From Sideroxydans sp. (GTDB lineage Bacteria > Pseudomonadota > Gammaproteobacteria > Burkholderiales > Gallionellaceae), in assembly GCA_016124455.1 (NCBI GenBank), contig WGNQ01000004.1:1-64000 (forward strand): a stretch of 64,000 nt of DNA, given 5' to 3'. A program made the translations under genes and the position numbers. The notes under the pieces are model-generated. The model was not told the DNA's origin, did no database searches, and worked only from the letters and a program-made list of their open reading frames with translations. Below are positions 29,423 to 38,986 of this stretch, piece by piece. How positions within the stretch are numbered: position 1 is the first letter of the stretch; each line of letters begins with the position of its first letter.

Positions 29423-31450
29423 TTAAAGTTTGAAACCGGCCACCGAGGCTCTCAAATCAATTGCCAGATCGGCCAGGTCGGTTACCGAGGCGTTGGTCTT
29501 CCTGGTGCCGTCGGTAGTCTGCTCGGTAAGCAACAGAATCTCCGCCATGGCGGCGGCGACCTCATTTGCCATATCGGTTTGCACCTGGGTAGACACGGAA
29601 ATGCTGTTGATCAGGCCTGACAGTTCACGCGACACCTGTTCAATTTCCTGCAGCGACTGTCCCGCGGCATCCGACAGCTTGGCGCCTTCCACCACGCCCT
29701 GCGTGCTTTTTTCCATCGCCGCCACTGCATTCTGGGTATCGCCCTGAATGGTTTTCACCAGTGCACCGATCTGCTTGGTCGCCTCGGCGGATCGTTCCGC
29801 CAGGCGCTGCACTTCCTCGGCCACCACCGAGAAGCCACGCCCGGCCTCACCTGCCGAAGCTGCCTGAATCGCCGCGTTCAGCGCCAGCACATTGGTCTGC
29901 TCGGTAATGTCCGAGATCAGGTCCACGATTTCCCCGATCTCCTGCGAGCTTTCGCCGAGCCGCTTGATGCGCTTGGAGGTTTCCTGGATCTGTTCGCGAA
30001 TGCCATCCATGCCGGCAATCGTATTGCGCACCGCCAAAGCACCCTGTTCCGTCACCTCCAGTGTATGCCGCGCCACCTGCGCGGACTGCGTCGCACTGCT
30101 GTCGACTTCCTGGATCGACTTGGTGATCAACTCGACGGCCTCGCCCGTATTGCGCAACTCACTCGCCTGCTTCTGCGTCGCCGCCAGCAGTGCCTGCGCA
30201 ATCGTTTTCGCCTCGTCGGTCGCCTGGGCCACCTTGCCGGACGCCACGGTGACACCGGATACCAGCTTGCGCAACTCATCGGTGGTGTAGTTCACCGCAT
30301 CGGCAATCGCCCCGGTAATCGCATCGCTCACGGTTGCCTTGACCGTCAGGTCACCGTCGGCCAGGTCGGCCATTTCGTTCATCAACAACAGGATCGCCTG
30401 CTGGTTGCGGTGGTTGGACTGTTCCGCTTCCCGTGCGCGCCTGCGCGATTCATCCAGGTATTCCTTGGACAGCACCAGCAGCAGCAGCAGCACCATGCCG
30501 CTGGACAGCGTCATGACCGCGCTGGTAACCCGCCCGGACAGCACCGACTGGTATTCGCTGGTCAGTGCGCGAGCCTGCTTCAGCATCTCGTCGCTGTCCC
30601 TGAAAATCGCTTGGCCTGCCTGTTTCGCGCCGAGCAGGCCCTGGGCATTACCGATAACCGCTTCGGCCGAAATGCGGTAACCGTAAAACAGATCCTTGGC
30701 TTTCAGCACCAGCGGATCGGTTGCCGGCAGGGCATTCAGCAGGTCTTCCGCCTCCAGCGTATCGTGGCCCAGCGAACCCACCTGGTCGGTTGTCACGTTG
30801 CTGCCCAGCATCAAACTCGCATCCCGCGCAATCCGTTCGATCAGCAAGGCCAGGCGTATCGCACGCTGCCGGTCGGCACCGTCCAGGTGCGCGATCAGAT
30901 CCTGCAGCACATCGCGCAACTCCTGACTGTAGACATCGCTCGCATTAATCGCGGCTTTCACCGTTACCAGGCCGGGACGACCGTCTTCAACCGCCTGCAC
31001 ATCGTTCTCGGTTTTCTGCACCAGCTTGATCAGGCGGTCAAGCACCGGGCGCGGCGAGCCGGAGGTTGCCGGCAGGCGGGCATCGCCCTTGTCGAGCAGG
31101 GTGAGGATGCTGTCCATCTGCTGGCGGCTCTGCGCCATATCGTCGAATGCCAGATAGTTGCCATCCAGCGCCTGCTGCGCATCCTTGGCCAATCGCTGCG
31201 ACAACATCAGCAGTTCTGACGACTGCGCCACATAGCGCGTACCCTGCGAGGCCGCACGGTTATCGAGATAGGCCGACACCACCGCCAGTAGCAGGAACAC
31301 CAGCAGCGCAACTCCCAAAACGCGCAACTGTTTGTTGAACGGCAAGTCGCTGATGAACGGAAGGCGTAACCCCTCTATCTCCTCTTCGACGGATTGAGCG
31401 GCCTTGCCGAACAATTTCGGCAATTTGAGCGACGCCAGATTGAATGCCAT
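29423..31450 (-). CDS. pilJ: Methyl-accepting chemotaxis protein PilJ
   Basis: A 675-residue receptor of the Pil-Chp system. TM1 is about residues 44-64 and TM2 about 308-330, enclosing a PilJ-type periplasmic sensor ([20 protein letters not shown] and its repeat-like second half). A HAMP-like linker and the signalling coiled coil follow, with the conserved tip [15 protein letters not shown] and [20 protein letters not shown]. It would present signals to ChpA via PilI. The C-terminus lacks a CheR/CheB docking pentapeptide, and no pilK methyltransferase gene is nearby. Confidence 0.95.
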   Translation of the reverse strand: MAFNLASLKLPKLFGKAAQSVEEEIEGLRLPFISDLPFNKQLRVLGVALLVFLLLAVVSAYLDNRAASQGTRYVAQSSELLMLSQRLAKDAQQALDGNYLAFDDMAQSRQQMDSILTLLDKGDARLPATSGSPRPVLDRLIKLVQKTENDVQAVEDGRPGLVTVKAAINASDVYSQELRDVLQDLIAHLDGADRQRAIRLALLIERIARDASLMLGSNVTTDQVGSLGHDTLEAEDLLNALPATDPLVLKAKDLFYGYRISAEAVIGNAQGLLGAKQAGQAIFRDSDEMLKQARALTSEYQSVLSGRVTSAVMTLSSGMVLLLLLVLSKEYLDESRRRAREAEQSNHRNQQAILLLMNEMADLADGDLTVKATVSDAITGAIADAVNYTTDELRKLVSGVTVASGKVAQATDEAKTIAQALLAATQKQASELRNTGEAVELITKSIQEVDSSATQSAQVARHTLEVTEQGALAVRNTIAGMDGIREQIQETSKRIKRLGESSQEIGEIVDLISDITEQTNVLALNAAIQAASAGEAGRGFSVVAEEVQRLAERSAEATKQIGALVKTIQGDTQNAVAAMEKSTQGVVEGAKLSDAAGQSLQEIEQVSRELSGLINSISVSTQVQTDMANEVAAAMAEILLLTEQTTDGTRKTNASVTDLADLAIDLRASVAGFKL

Positions 31451-31473
31451 ATGGATACCCTCCGAGGAACTGC

Positions 31474-31968
31474 CTAGGTTCCGATTTGTAAAAATTCAGG
31501 TTGCTGCAGCAACTTGCCTATATCCAGCTTGTGCCAGGCTTGCCCTTGTTCGTCCTGGTAGCTGATGCCTGCTGCCGTTTCTTCGTGCTGCCAGTTCGCG
31601 GCATCGCGCAATCCGAGTACGCGCGTCACCAGCAGGCCGGCATTGAAAGCAAATTTCGGGTTGACCAGCAATACGCGGTTCTGCGCTTCGCGCATGGTTT
31701 CCGCGCCGCCCATGAATGCCGCCAGGTCGCTGATGCTGTACAGGTTGCCGCGGATATTGGACACGCCGCAGTACCACGACCTGGTCAACGGCACCTCGGT
31801 CAGCGGCGGCATGGGCAGCACCTCGCTGATATCGCCCATTTCCACCAGCCAATACCCCTTGTCCACCTGCACCCCCAAGGTGGAAACATGACCGCCAGCC
31901 GTCTGCTTCTGCTGCATGCGATCAAGTACATTCTGCTGGAACTCCCGCAGGCTGAACCGTCTGGCCAT
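31474..31968 (-). CDS. pilI: CheW-like coupling protein PilI
   Basis: A 164-residue single CheW domain that links the receptor PilJ to the kinase ChpA. The central CheW pattern is visible ([54 protein letters not shown]). It begins 4 bases after pilH and precedes pilJ by 23 bases, the standard order. Confidence 0.92.
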   Translation of the reverse strand: MARRFSLREFQQNVLDRMQQKQTAGGHVSTLGVQVDKGYWLVEMGDISEVLPMPPLTEVPLTRSWYCGVSNIRGNLYSISDLAAFMGGAETMREAQNRVLLVNPKFAFNAGLLVTRVLGLRDAANWQHEETAAGISYQDEQGQAWHKLDIGKLLQQPEFLQIGT

Positions 31969-31972
31969 GGCT

Positions 31973-32338
31973 CTAGCCCAGCGCCGCTATCTTGCTCAGC
32001 AAGTCGGCTGCCACCACCGGCTTGACCAGATAATCTTTCGCGCCCTGGCGCACGCCCCAGATCTTGTCGGTTTCCTGGCCCTTGGTGGTAACGATGATGA
32101 CCGGGATGTGCTGCGTTGCCGGATCGTGGGTAATGGCGCGGGTTGCCTGGAAACCGTTCAGCCCCGGCATCACCACATCCATCAGGATCAGATCCGGCGC
32201 ATCGGTTTTGGCCTTGGACACAGCTGTTTCGCCATCTTCGGCAAATGCCGCCTCGAATCCTTCTTTGGTCAGGAGCTCGCCCAGGATATGACGTTCGGTA
32301 GCCGAATCGTCCACCACCAACACCTTCTTAATAGCCAT
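31973..32338 (-). CDS. pilH: Response regulator PilH
   Basis: 121 residues from the ATG at 32338; the frame runs on to 32386, but the receiver domain begins MAIKKVLVVDDS. Phospho-acceptor D54 (LILMDVVMPG), acidic pair D10/D11, and the conserved T/K (VTTKGQE, VKPV) are intact. It has no output domain. The start overlaps the pilG stop by 11 bases, so translation is coupled. PilH is thought to counter PilG in pilus retraction control. Confidence 0.94.
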   Translation of the reverse strand: MAIKKVLVVDDSATERHILGELLTKEGFEAAFAEDGETAVSKAKTDAPDLILMDVVMPGLNGFQATRAITHDPATQHIPVIIVTTKGQETDKIWGVRQGAKDYLVKPVVAADLLSKIAALG

Positions 32339-32744
32339 AACTGCCCTCCGCTTGTCGTTGCTGCGTTTGTGCGATAACTGCTTCAATGAGGCTTTTCTTG
32401 CTGAATGGCTTGGTCAGGTACTGGTCGGAACCGACCAGCCTGCCGCGCGCGCGGTCAAACAGGCTGTCCTTGCTGGTCAGCATGATGACGGGTGTGTTCA
32501 TGTATTTGCGGTGGTTCTTGATCAGGGCGCAGGTCTGGTAGCCGTCGAGGCGCGGCATCATGACATCGACGAAAATGATATCGGGCTTGTTGTCGACCAC
32601 CTTGGACAGGCCGTCGAAGCCATCCTCTGCCAGCACCACCTGGCAGCCGGCCTGCGACAGGAATATTTCGCCGCTGCGGCGTATGGTATTGCTGTCGTCA
32701 ATGAGCACGACCCTGACCCCCGTCAGGGGCAAACTATCGCCCAC
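32328..32744 (-). CDS. pilG: Response regulator PilG
   Basis: A 138-residue stand-alone receiver, with the acidic pair in VVLIDDSNTIRRS, phospho-acceptor D60 in IIFVDVMMPRLDGY, and the K of TKPFSKKSL. It is the first gene of the pilG-pilH-pilI-pilJ-chpA operon; a promoter would lie in the 111 bases between it and trkH, where no clear element is seen. PilG is phosphorylated by ChpA and promotes pilus extension. Confidence 0.94.
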   Translation of the reverse strand: MGDSLPLTGVRVVLIDDSNTIRRSGEIFLSQAGCQVVLAEDGFDGLSKVVDNKPDIIFVDVMMPRLDGYQTCALIKNHRKYMNTPVIMLTSKDSLFDRARGRLVGSDQYLTKPFSKKSLIEAVIAQTQQRQAEGSYGY

Positions 32745-32855
32745 GCTAATCCTCCCGCATTATGGATTTACCCGCGATGGGATGCGGATAATTTTTTGGA
32801 TTCAGATGCTACCTTATTTCATAACAGGCTGTTAACTGTTTTTACCCCACTCAAA

Positions 32856-34313
32856 TCAGCGCTGCCAGAAACGCGGCGTGAAAATAATCAGCAAGGTGAA
32901 AATTTCCAAACGCCCGGCCAGCATCGCCACGATGCACACCCAATCCTGGAAGGTGTTCAGCCCGGCGTAATTGCTGGCGGGCCCGACCTCGCCCAGGCCC
33001 GGGCCCGCGTTGTTGATACAGGCAATGATTGCAGAGAATGCCGAGATGAAATCCATGCCGCTGATAACCAGAGCGAAGGTCATCACCACCACGCTCATGA
33101 AATACAGGAAGATGAAACCCAGCACGGAAAACACGATGTTGTTGGGCACTACATGGCCGCCGATCTTCATCGGGTTCACCGCCATAGGATGCAGCAGCTT
33201 GAGAAATTCGCGCCCGGCCTGCTTGAACAGCACCAGGGTACGTATCATCTTGATGCCGCCGCCGGTAGAGCCGGAACTCGCGGTGATGCAGCTCAGGAAC
33301 AACATCCACAACGGCGCGAAAGTCGGCCACTGGTTGAAGTCCACGCTGGCAAAACCGCAGTCCGTCGCTATCGATATCAGGTTGAAACTGGCATGGCGCA
33401 ACGCCGTCCAGAAGCTCGCATAGGTCCCCTGCCACCACAGGAATACGGCTATGCCGAGGCAGCTTGCCCCCAGCAGCACGACGGTACCGATCGCCTCGGC
33501 ATCCTGCAGGTAGCGTCGCCAGTTCCGCTCGCGCCATACCAGGAAGTGCGTGGCAAAATTGACCGCGGCCAGCAGCATGAATACGATCAGCACCAGCTCA
33601 ATCGCTGGCGAATTGAAGTAGCCGATGCTCGCATCATGGGTGGAAAACCCGCCCAGCCCCAGGGTCGAGAACCCGTGGCACACGGCATCCAGCCAATTCA
33701 TGCCCGCCACCCTGAGCGACAGGATGCAGGCCACGGTAATGCCGAAATATATCAGCCACAAATTGCGGGCCGTCTCCGTCACCCTTGGTGTCAGCGCCGA
33801 ATCCTTCATCGGCCCCGGCGTTTCCGCCTTGTACAACTGGCGGCCACCGACGCCCAGCAGCGGCAGGATCGCCACCGCCAGCACGATGATACCCATGCCG
33901 CCCAGCCAGTTCAGTTCATGGCGCCACAGGTTGATAGCCGGCGGCAGGCTGTCCAGCCCGGACAGCACGGTAGCGCCCGTAGTGGTGATGCCGGACATGG
34001 TTTCAAAATAGGCATCGGTGAATGACACGCCATCGAGCACCAGCAGCAGCGGCAAGGTGGCGACGGCAGGCATCGCCGTCCACATGCCCACCACCAGCAG
34101 GTAACCGTGACGGATCGACAGCTCGCCCTTGTAGCGGCGCGTCACCATCCACAGCAGCAAACCACCGGCAAAGGTCATCACCATGGCCAGCAGGAAATCG
34201 ATCAGGGTGCCATCGGAGTAAATCAGCGCAGTCGCTATCGGCAATACGTAGGTCAGGCTGAACATCACCAGCATCAGGCCCAGCGCATGGAAGACAGTGA
34301 GCGCGCGCCGCAT
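32856..34313 (-). CDS. trkH: Trk system potassium uptake protein TrkH
   Basis: A 485-residue membrane potassium translocator. The selectivity-filter-like loops of the four pore repeats are visible (TTGATVLSGLD, STLGLGGFSTHD, ITASSGSTGGGIKMIR, NNAGPGLGEVGP). It overlaps trkA by one base (TAATG), so channel and regulatory subunit are translationally coupled. The terminal residues PRFWQR are typical. Confidence 0.95.
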   Translation of the reverse strand: MRRALTVFHALGLMLVMFSLTYVLPIATALIYSDGTLIDFLLAMVMTFAGGLLLWMVTRRYKGELSIRHGYLLVVGMWTAMPAVATLPLLLVLDGVSFTDAYFETMSGITTTGATVLSGLDSLPPAINLWRHELNWLGGMGIIVLAVAILPLLGVGGRQLYKAETPGPMKDSALTPRVTETARNLWLIYFGITVACILSLRVAGMNWLDAVCHGFSTLGLGGFSTHDASIGYFNSPAIELVLIVFMLLAAVNFATHFLVWRERNWRRYLQDAEAIGTVVLLGASCLGIAVFLWWQGTYASFWTALRHASFNLISIATDCGFASVDFNQWPTFAPLWMLFLSCITASSGSTGGGIKMIRTLVLFKQAGREFLKLLHPMAVNPMKIGGHVVPNNIVFSVLGFIFLYFMSVVVMTFALVISGMDFISAFSAIIACINNAGPGLGEVGPASNYAGLNTFQDWVCIVAMLAGRLEIFTLLIIFTPRFWQR

Positions 34314-35686
34314 TAGAAGAAGCCTACGTCAACCTGGAACAGCTGTTCGATCTTGCGCACCATCGCCTTGTTGATCACGAACACGATCACATGATCCTCC
34401 GCTTCGATTACCGTATCGTGGCGCCCCATCACGACCTGCTCGCCCCGTACGATGGCGCCGATGGTCGCTCCCTTGGGCAGATCGATTTCATCGATACGCC
34501 GCCCCACCACCTTCGACGACTGGCGATCGCCGTGCGCCACCAGTTCCAGCGCCTCGGCCGCGCCGCGCCGCAGCGAATGCACCACGGCCACGTCACCGCG
34601 CCGCACATAAGCCAGCAGCGAACCGATGGTGACCTGTGCCGGCGACAGCGCAATGTCGATCTTGCCGCCCTGCACCAGCCCGACATAGGCACCGCGATTG
34701 ATCAGCGAAATCACCTTGCCGGCACCACCGCGTTTGGCGAGCAACGCCGACATAATGTTGTTCTCGTCATCGTTGGTCAGCGCGCAAAAGACATCCACCT
34801 CGCTGACATGCTCCGACTCCAGCAGGTTCTCGTCCGTGCCGTCGCCATTCAGCACCAGCGTGCGTGTCATCTCGCTGGCCAGCCGCGCGCAGGCTTTCTT
34901 GTTGTGCTCGATGATCTTGACCTGGTAATCCTTCTCCAGCGCCAGGCCAAGCCGCCGCCCGATGTTGCCGCCGCCCACAATCATTACGCGCTTCGCCGGC
35001 TTGTCCATGTGGCGCAGCTCTTTCAGCACGGTACGAATGCTCTGGGTGGCGGCAATGAAAAACACCTCGTCATTGGCCTCGATGACGGTATTGCCCTCGG
35101 GAATGATCGGCCGGTCCTGGCGGAAAATTGCAGCGACCCGTGTTTCAGTATTCGGCATGTGGCTGCGCAGGAAACTCAGTTCGCGCCCGATCAGCGAGCC
35201 GCCTTCGTTCGCCCGCACCGCCACCAGCGAAACCAGGCCGCCGGCAAATTCCAGCACCTGCAGCGCATTCGGGAAATCGATGAGCTTCTTGATGTAATCG
35301 GTAAGTATCTGCTCCGGGCAGATCGAGAAATTGACGCAGAAATTGTCGGCGTCGAACAGTTCCGGATGCGCCAGGTAGTCCGCGGCACGGATACGCGCGA
35401 TGCGCGTCGGTGTATTGTAGAGGCTGGCGGCAATCTTGCAGGCCACCATATTGACCTCGTCGCTCATGGTCACCGCCAGCAGCATGTCGGCATCGGCAAT
35501 GCCGGCCTGCTCCAGTACCGTGGGATGAGAGGCATTGCCGACCAGGGTACGCAGGTCGAAACGGTCCTGCAGCTGGCGCAGCTTTTCCGCGTCGGTGTCG
35601 ACCACGGTAATATCATTGGCCTCGCTCACCAGGCTTTCAGCCACTGTCGAGCCAACCTGGCCCGCCCCCAGTATCAAAATTTTCAT
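34313..35686 (-). CDS. trkA: Trk system potassium uptake protein TrkA
   Basis: A 457-residue cytoplasmic gating subunit with two tandem RCK units: NAD-binding loops ILGAGQVGSTVAESL at the N-terminus and MIVGGGNIGRRLGLAL at about residue 235, each followed by a TrkA-C domain. It gates TrkH in response to nucleotides. It is the first gene of trkA-trkH on the minus strand, 25 bases after the phosphatase gene at 35712. Confidence 0.96.
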   Translation of the reverse strand: MKILILGAGQVGSTVAESLVSEANDITVVDTDAEKLRQLQDRFDLRTLVGNASHPTVLEQAGIADADMLLAVTMSDEVNMVACKIAASLYNTPTRIARIRAADYLAHPELFDADNFCVNFSICPEQILTDYIKKLIDFPNALQVLEFAGGLVSLVAVRANEGGSLIGRELSFLRSHMPNTETRVAAIFRQDRPIIPEGNTVIEANDEVFFIAATQSIRTVLKELRHMDKPAKRVMIVGGGNIGRRLGLALEKDYQVKIIEHNKKACARLASEMTRTLVLNGDGTDENLLESEHVSEVDVFCALTNDDENNIMSALLAKRGGAGKVISLINRGAYVGLVQGGKIDIALSPAQVTIGSLLAYVRRGDVAVVHSLRRGAAEALELVAHGDRQSSKVVGRRIDEIDLPKGATIGAIVRGEQVVMGRHDTVIEAEDHVIVFVINKAMVRKIEQLFQVDVGFF

Positions 35687-35711
35687 GCCAGACGCTCCCC
35701 GCCCTGAGAAA

Positions 35712-36518
35712 CTATTCTTGTGCGCGCACCCAGTTTTTCCATTCTTCGAATAATGCCGGGTCTGCTGACGCGATCACCGAACGCCGCCATACATCGCAAT
35801 CGCGAAAATCGTCGCCATCCAGGCAGCACATCTGGCCGCCTGCTTCATGCAATATCAGTGAACCTGCCGCGTAATCCCACAGCATCTGGCCGCCATGCAG
35901 GTACACGTCGTAGCGGCCCGCGGCAGTGTAGCACCAGTCCAGTGCACTGGCGCCGAAATTGCGCTGCGAACTGAACGGTGGCGCGGCTGACACCCTGCCC
36001 ACCAGCTTGTCACTGAGACGCTTCATATCGACGGCGGCGAGTGCCGTACCCAGCTCTTTCGCCACGTTGCGGCTGACCAGCTTCTCGCCATTGAGAAACG
36101 CGCCGCGTCCGTCCTCGGCGGCAAACGCCTCGTCGCCCACCGGGTCATAAACCACGCCGAGCACGCTCCGGCCATCGCGCACCAGTGCCGCGGACACGGC
36201 AAAGTAGGACAGGCCGCGCACGAAATTGGACGTACCGTCGATGGGGTCGATGCACCACACGCCCTGCTCGCCGCTGCTCGCCCACAGAGCCCGGTGCTGC
36301 TCGGCAGCCATTTCCTCGCCGATCACCGGCACGTTGAGTATCGTCTGCAGCTTGCGGGTCAGCGCTTCCTGTGCGGCCAGATCGGCCTCAGTGCACAGGC
36401 TGCCGTCACTCTTGCGCTGGTGCGCCACCTTCATATAGCGCGGCATGATTTCTTCCGCAGCGACCAGCTTCACCGCCGCGACCACCGCGCGCAGGGTGGC
36501 GCTCAACCCGCGTTTCAC
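35712..36518 (-). CDS. Inositol monophosphatase family protein (IMPase/CysQ-like)
   Basis: 268 residues from a GTG at 36518 that forms a 4-base GTGA overlap with the upstream thioredoxin-like gene; the longer frame back to 36716 overlaps that gene by 200 bases and reads as non-coding. The metal/phosphatase motifs are present: GEE (67-69), DPIDGTSNFVRG (D91, D94), and the C-terminal WDYAAGSLILHEAGG. Substrate is not decided by sequence; inositol phosphates or 3'-phosphoadenosine phosphate are both known for the family, and the latter would fit the PAPS-making CysNC elsewhere in the window. Confidence 0.9.
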   Translation of the reverse strand: MKRGLSATLRAVVAAVKLVAAEEIMPRYMKVAHQRKSDGSLCTEADLAAQEALTRKLQTILNVPVIGEEMAAEQHRALWASSGEQGVWCIDPIDGTSNFVRGLSYFAVSAALVRDGRSVLGVVYDPVGDEAFAAEDGRGAFLNGEKLVSRNVAKELGTALAAVDMKRLSDKLVGRVSAAPPFSSQRNFGASALDWCYTAAGRYDVYLHGGQMLWDYAAGSLILHEAGGQMCCLDGDDFRDCDVWRRSVIASADPALFEEWKNWVRAQE

Positions 36519-37072
36519 GCCTCGTCTTTCCACTTGATGGAACAGCCCATGCTGGGAATCTGCTCCAGCGGGCCCTTGCCGGTCTGCGCTACCTGCATCA
36601 TGGCATTGAACAGATCGCGCGCCGCATCGGGTGCCGCTTCCTTGCGCGAGGCATCGAGACGGCCGCGGTACTGCAATTCCAGGTTGGCGTTGAAACCGAA
36701 AAAGTCCGGCGTGCAAACGGCGCCGTAATCCTTGGCCACCTGCTGCGTTTCATCCCATACGTAGGGGAAAGGATAGTCGTACTCCTCCGCCACCTTCTTC
36801 ATATTGTCGAACGAATCCTCCGGATAGTCAGCCGGGTCGTTCGACATGATGGCGATGCTGTTGATGCCGTGTTGCTGCAGTTCACGGGTATCGCGGATGA
36901 TGCGATCGCGGATCGACTGCACATAAGGGCAGTGGTTGCAGATGAACATCACCAGCAAGCCGTTCTTGCCGCACGCGCTTTGCAGCGTGTGCAGCCTGCC
37001 GTCCACGCCCGGCAGGCTGAATTCGCGCGCCTTCCAGCCGAAATCACAGACCGGTGGTTGCAAACTGACCAT
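36515..37072 (-). CDS. Thioredoxin-family (AhpC/TSA-like) protein
   Basis: A 185-residue redoxin of the family carrying the motif FICNHCPYV; the active-site cysteines are C45 and C48. No signal peptide, so cytoplasmic. SNDPADYPEDSFDNMKK and YVWDETQQVAKDYGA are typical of the thioredoxin-like subgroup annotated next to peroxiredoxins. It is the first gene of a two-gene unit with the IMPase-family gene and is divergent from rsmE. Confidence 0.88.
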   Translation of the reverse strand: MVSLQPPVCDFGWKAREFSLPGVDGRLHTLQSACGKNGLLVMFICNHCPYVQSIRDRIIRDTRELQQHGINSIAIMSNDPADYPEDSFDNMKKVAEEYDYPFPYVWDETQQVAKDYGAVCTPDFFGFNANLELQYRGRLDASRKEAAPDAARDLFNAMMQVAQTGKGPLEQIPSMGCSIKWKDEA

Positions 37073-37081
37073 AATCTACTC

Positions 37082-37109
37082 CTGACAACAAATCGAGGGG
37101 CGTTATATT
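37082..37109 (+). promoter_or_regulatory. Candidate sigma-70 promoter of rsmE
   Basis: CTGACA (37082-37087), a 16-base spacer and TATATT (37104-37109) lie about 33 bases before the rsmE ATG in the divergent 69-base gap. Confidence 0.5.
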
Positions 37110-37141
37110 ATCACGCTGGCCCATACCTCTTGAATCCGCCC

Positions 37142-37879
37142 ATGTCCGCACCGCGTTTCTATTGCCCGCCGCCACTGTCTTCCGGCGCTACCTTTGAACT
37201 GCCGCCCGAGGCAGCGCACCATGCCAGCCGCGTGCTGCGCCTGCGTGCGGGCGATGCCGTACAGATCTTCGACGGGCTGGGACAGGCGCTGGACGCCAAA
37301 ATCAGCGCCATCCAGGGCAAGCGCGTGCTGCTGCATGAATTGCAGACCTGCATGGACGGCACCGAATCGCCGCTGCGCATCACGCTGGCACAGGCAATGA
37401 GCAGCAGCGAGAAGATGGACTGGGTAATGCAGAAAGCCACCGAACTCGGCGTTGCCGAAATCCACCCGGTGCAGACCCAGCGCAGCGTAGCAAAGCTGAC
37501 CGAAGCACGCGCCGAGAAACGTACCGCGCACTGGCGAGGCATCACCGTTGCCGCCAGCGAACAATGCGGCCGCAATGTGTTGCCGCAGGTACATCCGCCA
37601 CAGGAGTTCGGCACCTGGCTGGACCAGGCGCGCCATTTGCCCGGCAGCAAATTCATCCTGCTGCCGGAAGGCGCTGCCATGCTGAGCAGGCAACTGCCGC
37701 CGCAGGGCAGCGCGACGCTGCTGATCGGGCCGGAAGGGGGCTTCAGCGAAAGCGAAGCGCAACTGGCCCAGCAGCTGGGCTTCATTCCGATCCGCCTCGG
37801 CGCGCGCACCCTGCGCACCGAAACCGCCGCCCTGGCCGGCATTGCCGCGCTGCAAACGCTATGGGGCGATTTTTGCTGA
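37142..37879 (+). CDS. rsmE: 16S rRNA (uracil(1498)-N(3))-methyltransferase RsmE
   Basis: 245 residues from the ATG at 37142; the open frame upstream runs back through the promoter and the opposite gene and is rejected. It is a SPOUT-fold methyltransferase with an N-terminal PUA-like domain (about 1-70) and the knotted SAM site: LLIGPEGGFSESEAQLAQQ and LGARTLRTETAALAG. The family N-terminus (PRFYCPP) supports the start. It precedes the phytochelatin-synthase-like gene by 19 bases. Confidence 0.95.
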   Translation: MSAPRFYCPPPLSSGATFELPPEAAHHASRVLRLRAGDAVQIFDGLGQALDAKISAIQGKRVLLHELQTCMDGTESPLRITLAQAMSSSEKMDWVMQKATELGVAEIHPVQTQRSVAKLTEARAEKRTAHWRGITVAASEQCGRNVLPQVHPPQEFGTWLDQARHLPGSKFILLPEGAAMLSRQLPPQGSATLLIGPEGGFSESEAQLAQQLGFIPIRLGARTLRTETAALAGIAALQTLWGDFC

Positions 37880-37898
37880 TGAATATGCGAGGCCTGCC

Positions 37899-38597
37899 AT
37901 GACCAAATCCGTGCTGCTGCTCCTGCTGTCCTTCTTCATTGCCGCCCCTTCCGCCGGCGCGGCCGAGCCGCCCGCGGTGGTCTACTGGAATTCCGATGCA
38001 GGCAAAACATTGCGCACGCATATCCCGGCCGATGCCGACTACTGGCAACTGGCACCGGTATTCACCGCACAGCGGACCCAGTCGTATTGCGCGGTGGCCA
38101 GCGCCGTCACCGTGCTTAATGCAATGCCGATCGAGCGTCCCGTCGATCCGACCTATGCGCCCTACGCCTACTTTACCCAACGCAACTTCTTCACGCCCGC
38201 GGTCAGCAGGATCATCGACGCGCAGACCGTGCTGGCACAGGGCATGACGCGCGAAGAAATGGCCAGGACGCTGGCGGCACATGGCGTCAAGACCAGCTCC
38301 ATCCCCGGCGACCGCCTGGACGAAGCCAGCCTGCGCACATTGCTGCAGAAGGCACTCGGAGACGACGGACAATTCGTGCTGGCCAACTACCTGCGCCAAA
38401 GCCTGGGCCAGGTCGGCGGCGGGCACTGGTCGGTGCTCGCCGCTTATGACGCACAATCGGATCGCGTGCTGATACTCGATGTGGCCAAATACAAATACGC
38501 GCCGGCATGGGTCACCATCAGCGCCCTGCACCAGGCCATTGCCACGCTGGATACCACCAGCCACCAGTCGCGCGGTCTGGTCATCGTATCGAAATAA
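37899..38597 (+). CDS. Exported phytochelatin-synthase-like cysteine peptidase
   Basis: 232 residues from the ATG at 37899, starting with a signal peptide (MTKSVLLLLLSFFIAAPSAGA). The papain-like catalytic triad of phytochelatin synthases is visible: C64 in QSYCAVASAV, H176 in GGGHWSVLAAY and D194 in ILDVAKY. The length matches the one-domain bacterial forms such as Nostoc Alr0975, which mainly hydrolyse glutathione to gamma-glutamylcysteine rather than polymerise it. The eukaryotic C-terminal Cys-rich regulatory domain is absent. Periplasmic location suggests glutathione turnover or metal handling outside the cytoplasm. Confidence 0.9.
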   Translation: MTKSVLLLLLSFFIAAPSAGAAEPPAVVYWNSDAGKTLRTHIPADADYWQLAPVFTAQRTQSYCAVASAVTVLNAMPIERPVDPTYAPYAYFTQRNFFTPAVSRIIDAQTVLAQGMTREEMARTLAAHGVKTSSIPGDRLDEASLRTLLQKALGDDGQFVLANYLRQSLGQVGGGHWSVLAAYDAQSDRVLILDVAKYKYAPAWVTISALHQAIATLDTTSHQSRGLVIVSK

Positions 38598-38725
38598 GTC
38601 GGGGTACCAGAACAGGGCCGGGCGAATGAGCATTTGCACCCCACCAGACCCAGGTACTTCAATAGACGGCCTTGCCAAGTGAAGTTATGATTCCCGTACC
38701 CCATTAACGCCAAAGGAAATTTCAC

Positions 38726-38974
38726 GTGAGCCTAAAGTCAGCTTTCATCATTGCCGTCTGCGCCGCACTGGGCCTGATTGCCGGATATGCAGTTTTCGGT
38801 AAATGGGCGGGTAGCTATGTGAGCATGGATACGCTGCTTTCTTTTGGCGGCAATGCATTCCAGAGCGCCCTTCGCTCCGTTTCCGGCATTGAAGCAATGC
38901 GCAACAAAATCCTGCTTTGTGGCGCTGCAGGCGGTGTAGTTGGCATATTGCTGGCTCTCACGGCAAAAAAATAA
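38726..38974 (+). CDS. Small membrane protein, unknown function
   Basis: 82 residues from a GTG start with an AAAGGA ribosome site a few bases upstream. Two hydrophobic helices: about 5-25 (AFIIAVCAALGLIAGYAVFG) and 63-78 (LLCGAAGGVVGILLALT). The middle is amphipathic. Not recognised. It lies 12 bases before the tautomerase gene and may share its transcript. Confidence 0.65.
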   Translation: MSLKSAFIIAVCAALGLIAGYAVFGKWAGSYVSMDTLLSFGGNAFQSALRSVSGIEAMRNKILLCGAAGGVVGILLALTAKK

Positions 38975-38986
38975 AGGATATAGCCA

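Noticed and set aside
32352-34025. A 557-codon open frame on the plus strand across pilG and trkH
   Set aside because: It runs antisense to the well-supported TrkH pore repeats and PilG receiver; its translation is repetitive His/Gln/Arg-rich shadow sequence.
35712-36716. The full 334-codon frame as the IMPase gene
   Set aside because: The first 66 codons lie inside the thioredoxin-like gene and read as an out-of-frame copy; a GTG at 36518 with a GTGA overlap fits better.
38598-38725. GGGGTAC near 38602 and GTACCCC near 38696 as a regulatory hairpin
   Set aside because: The halves are about 90 bases apart with no supporting stem between them and no T-tract; likely chance.
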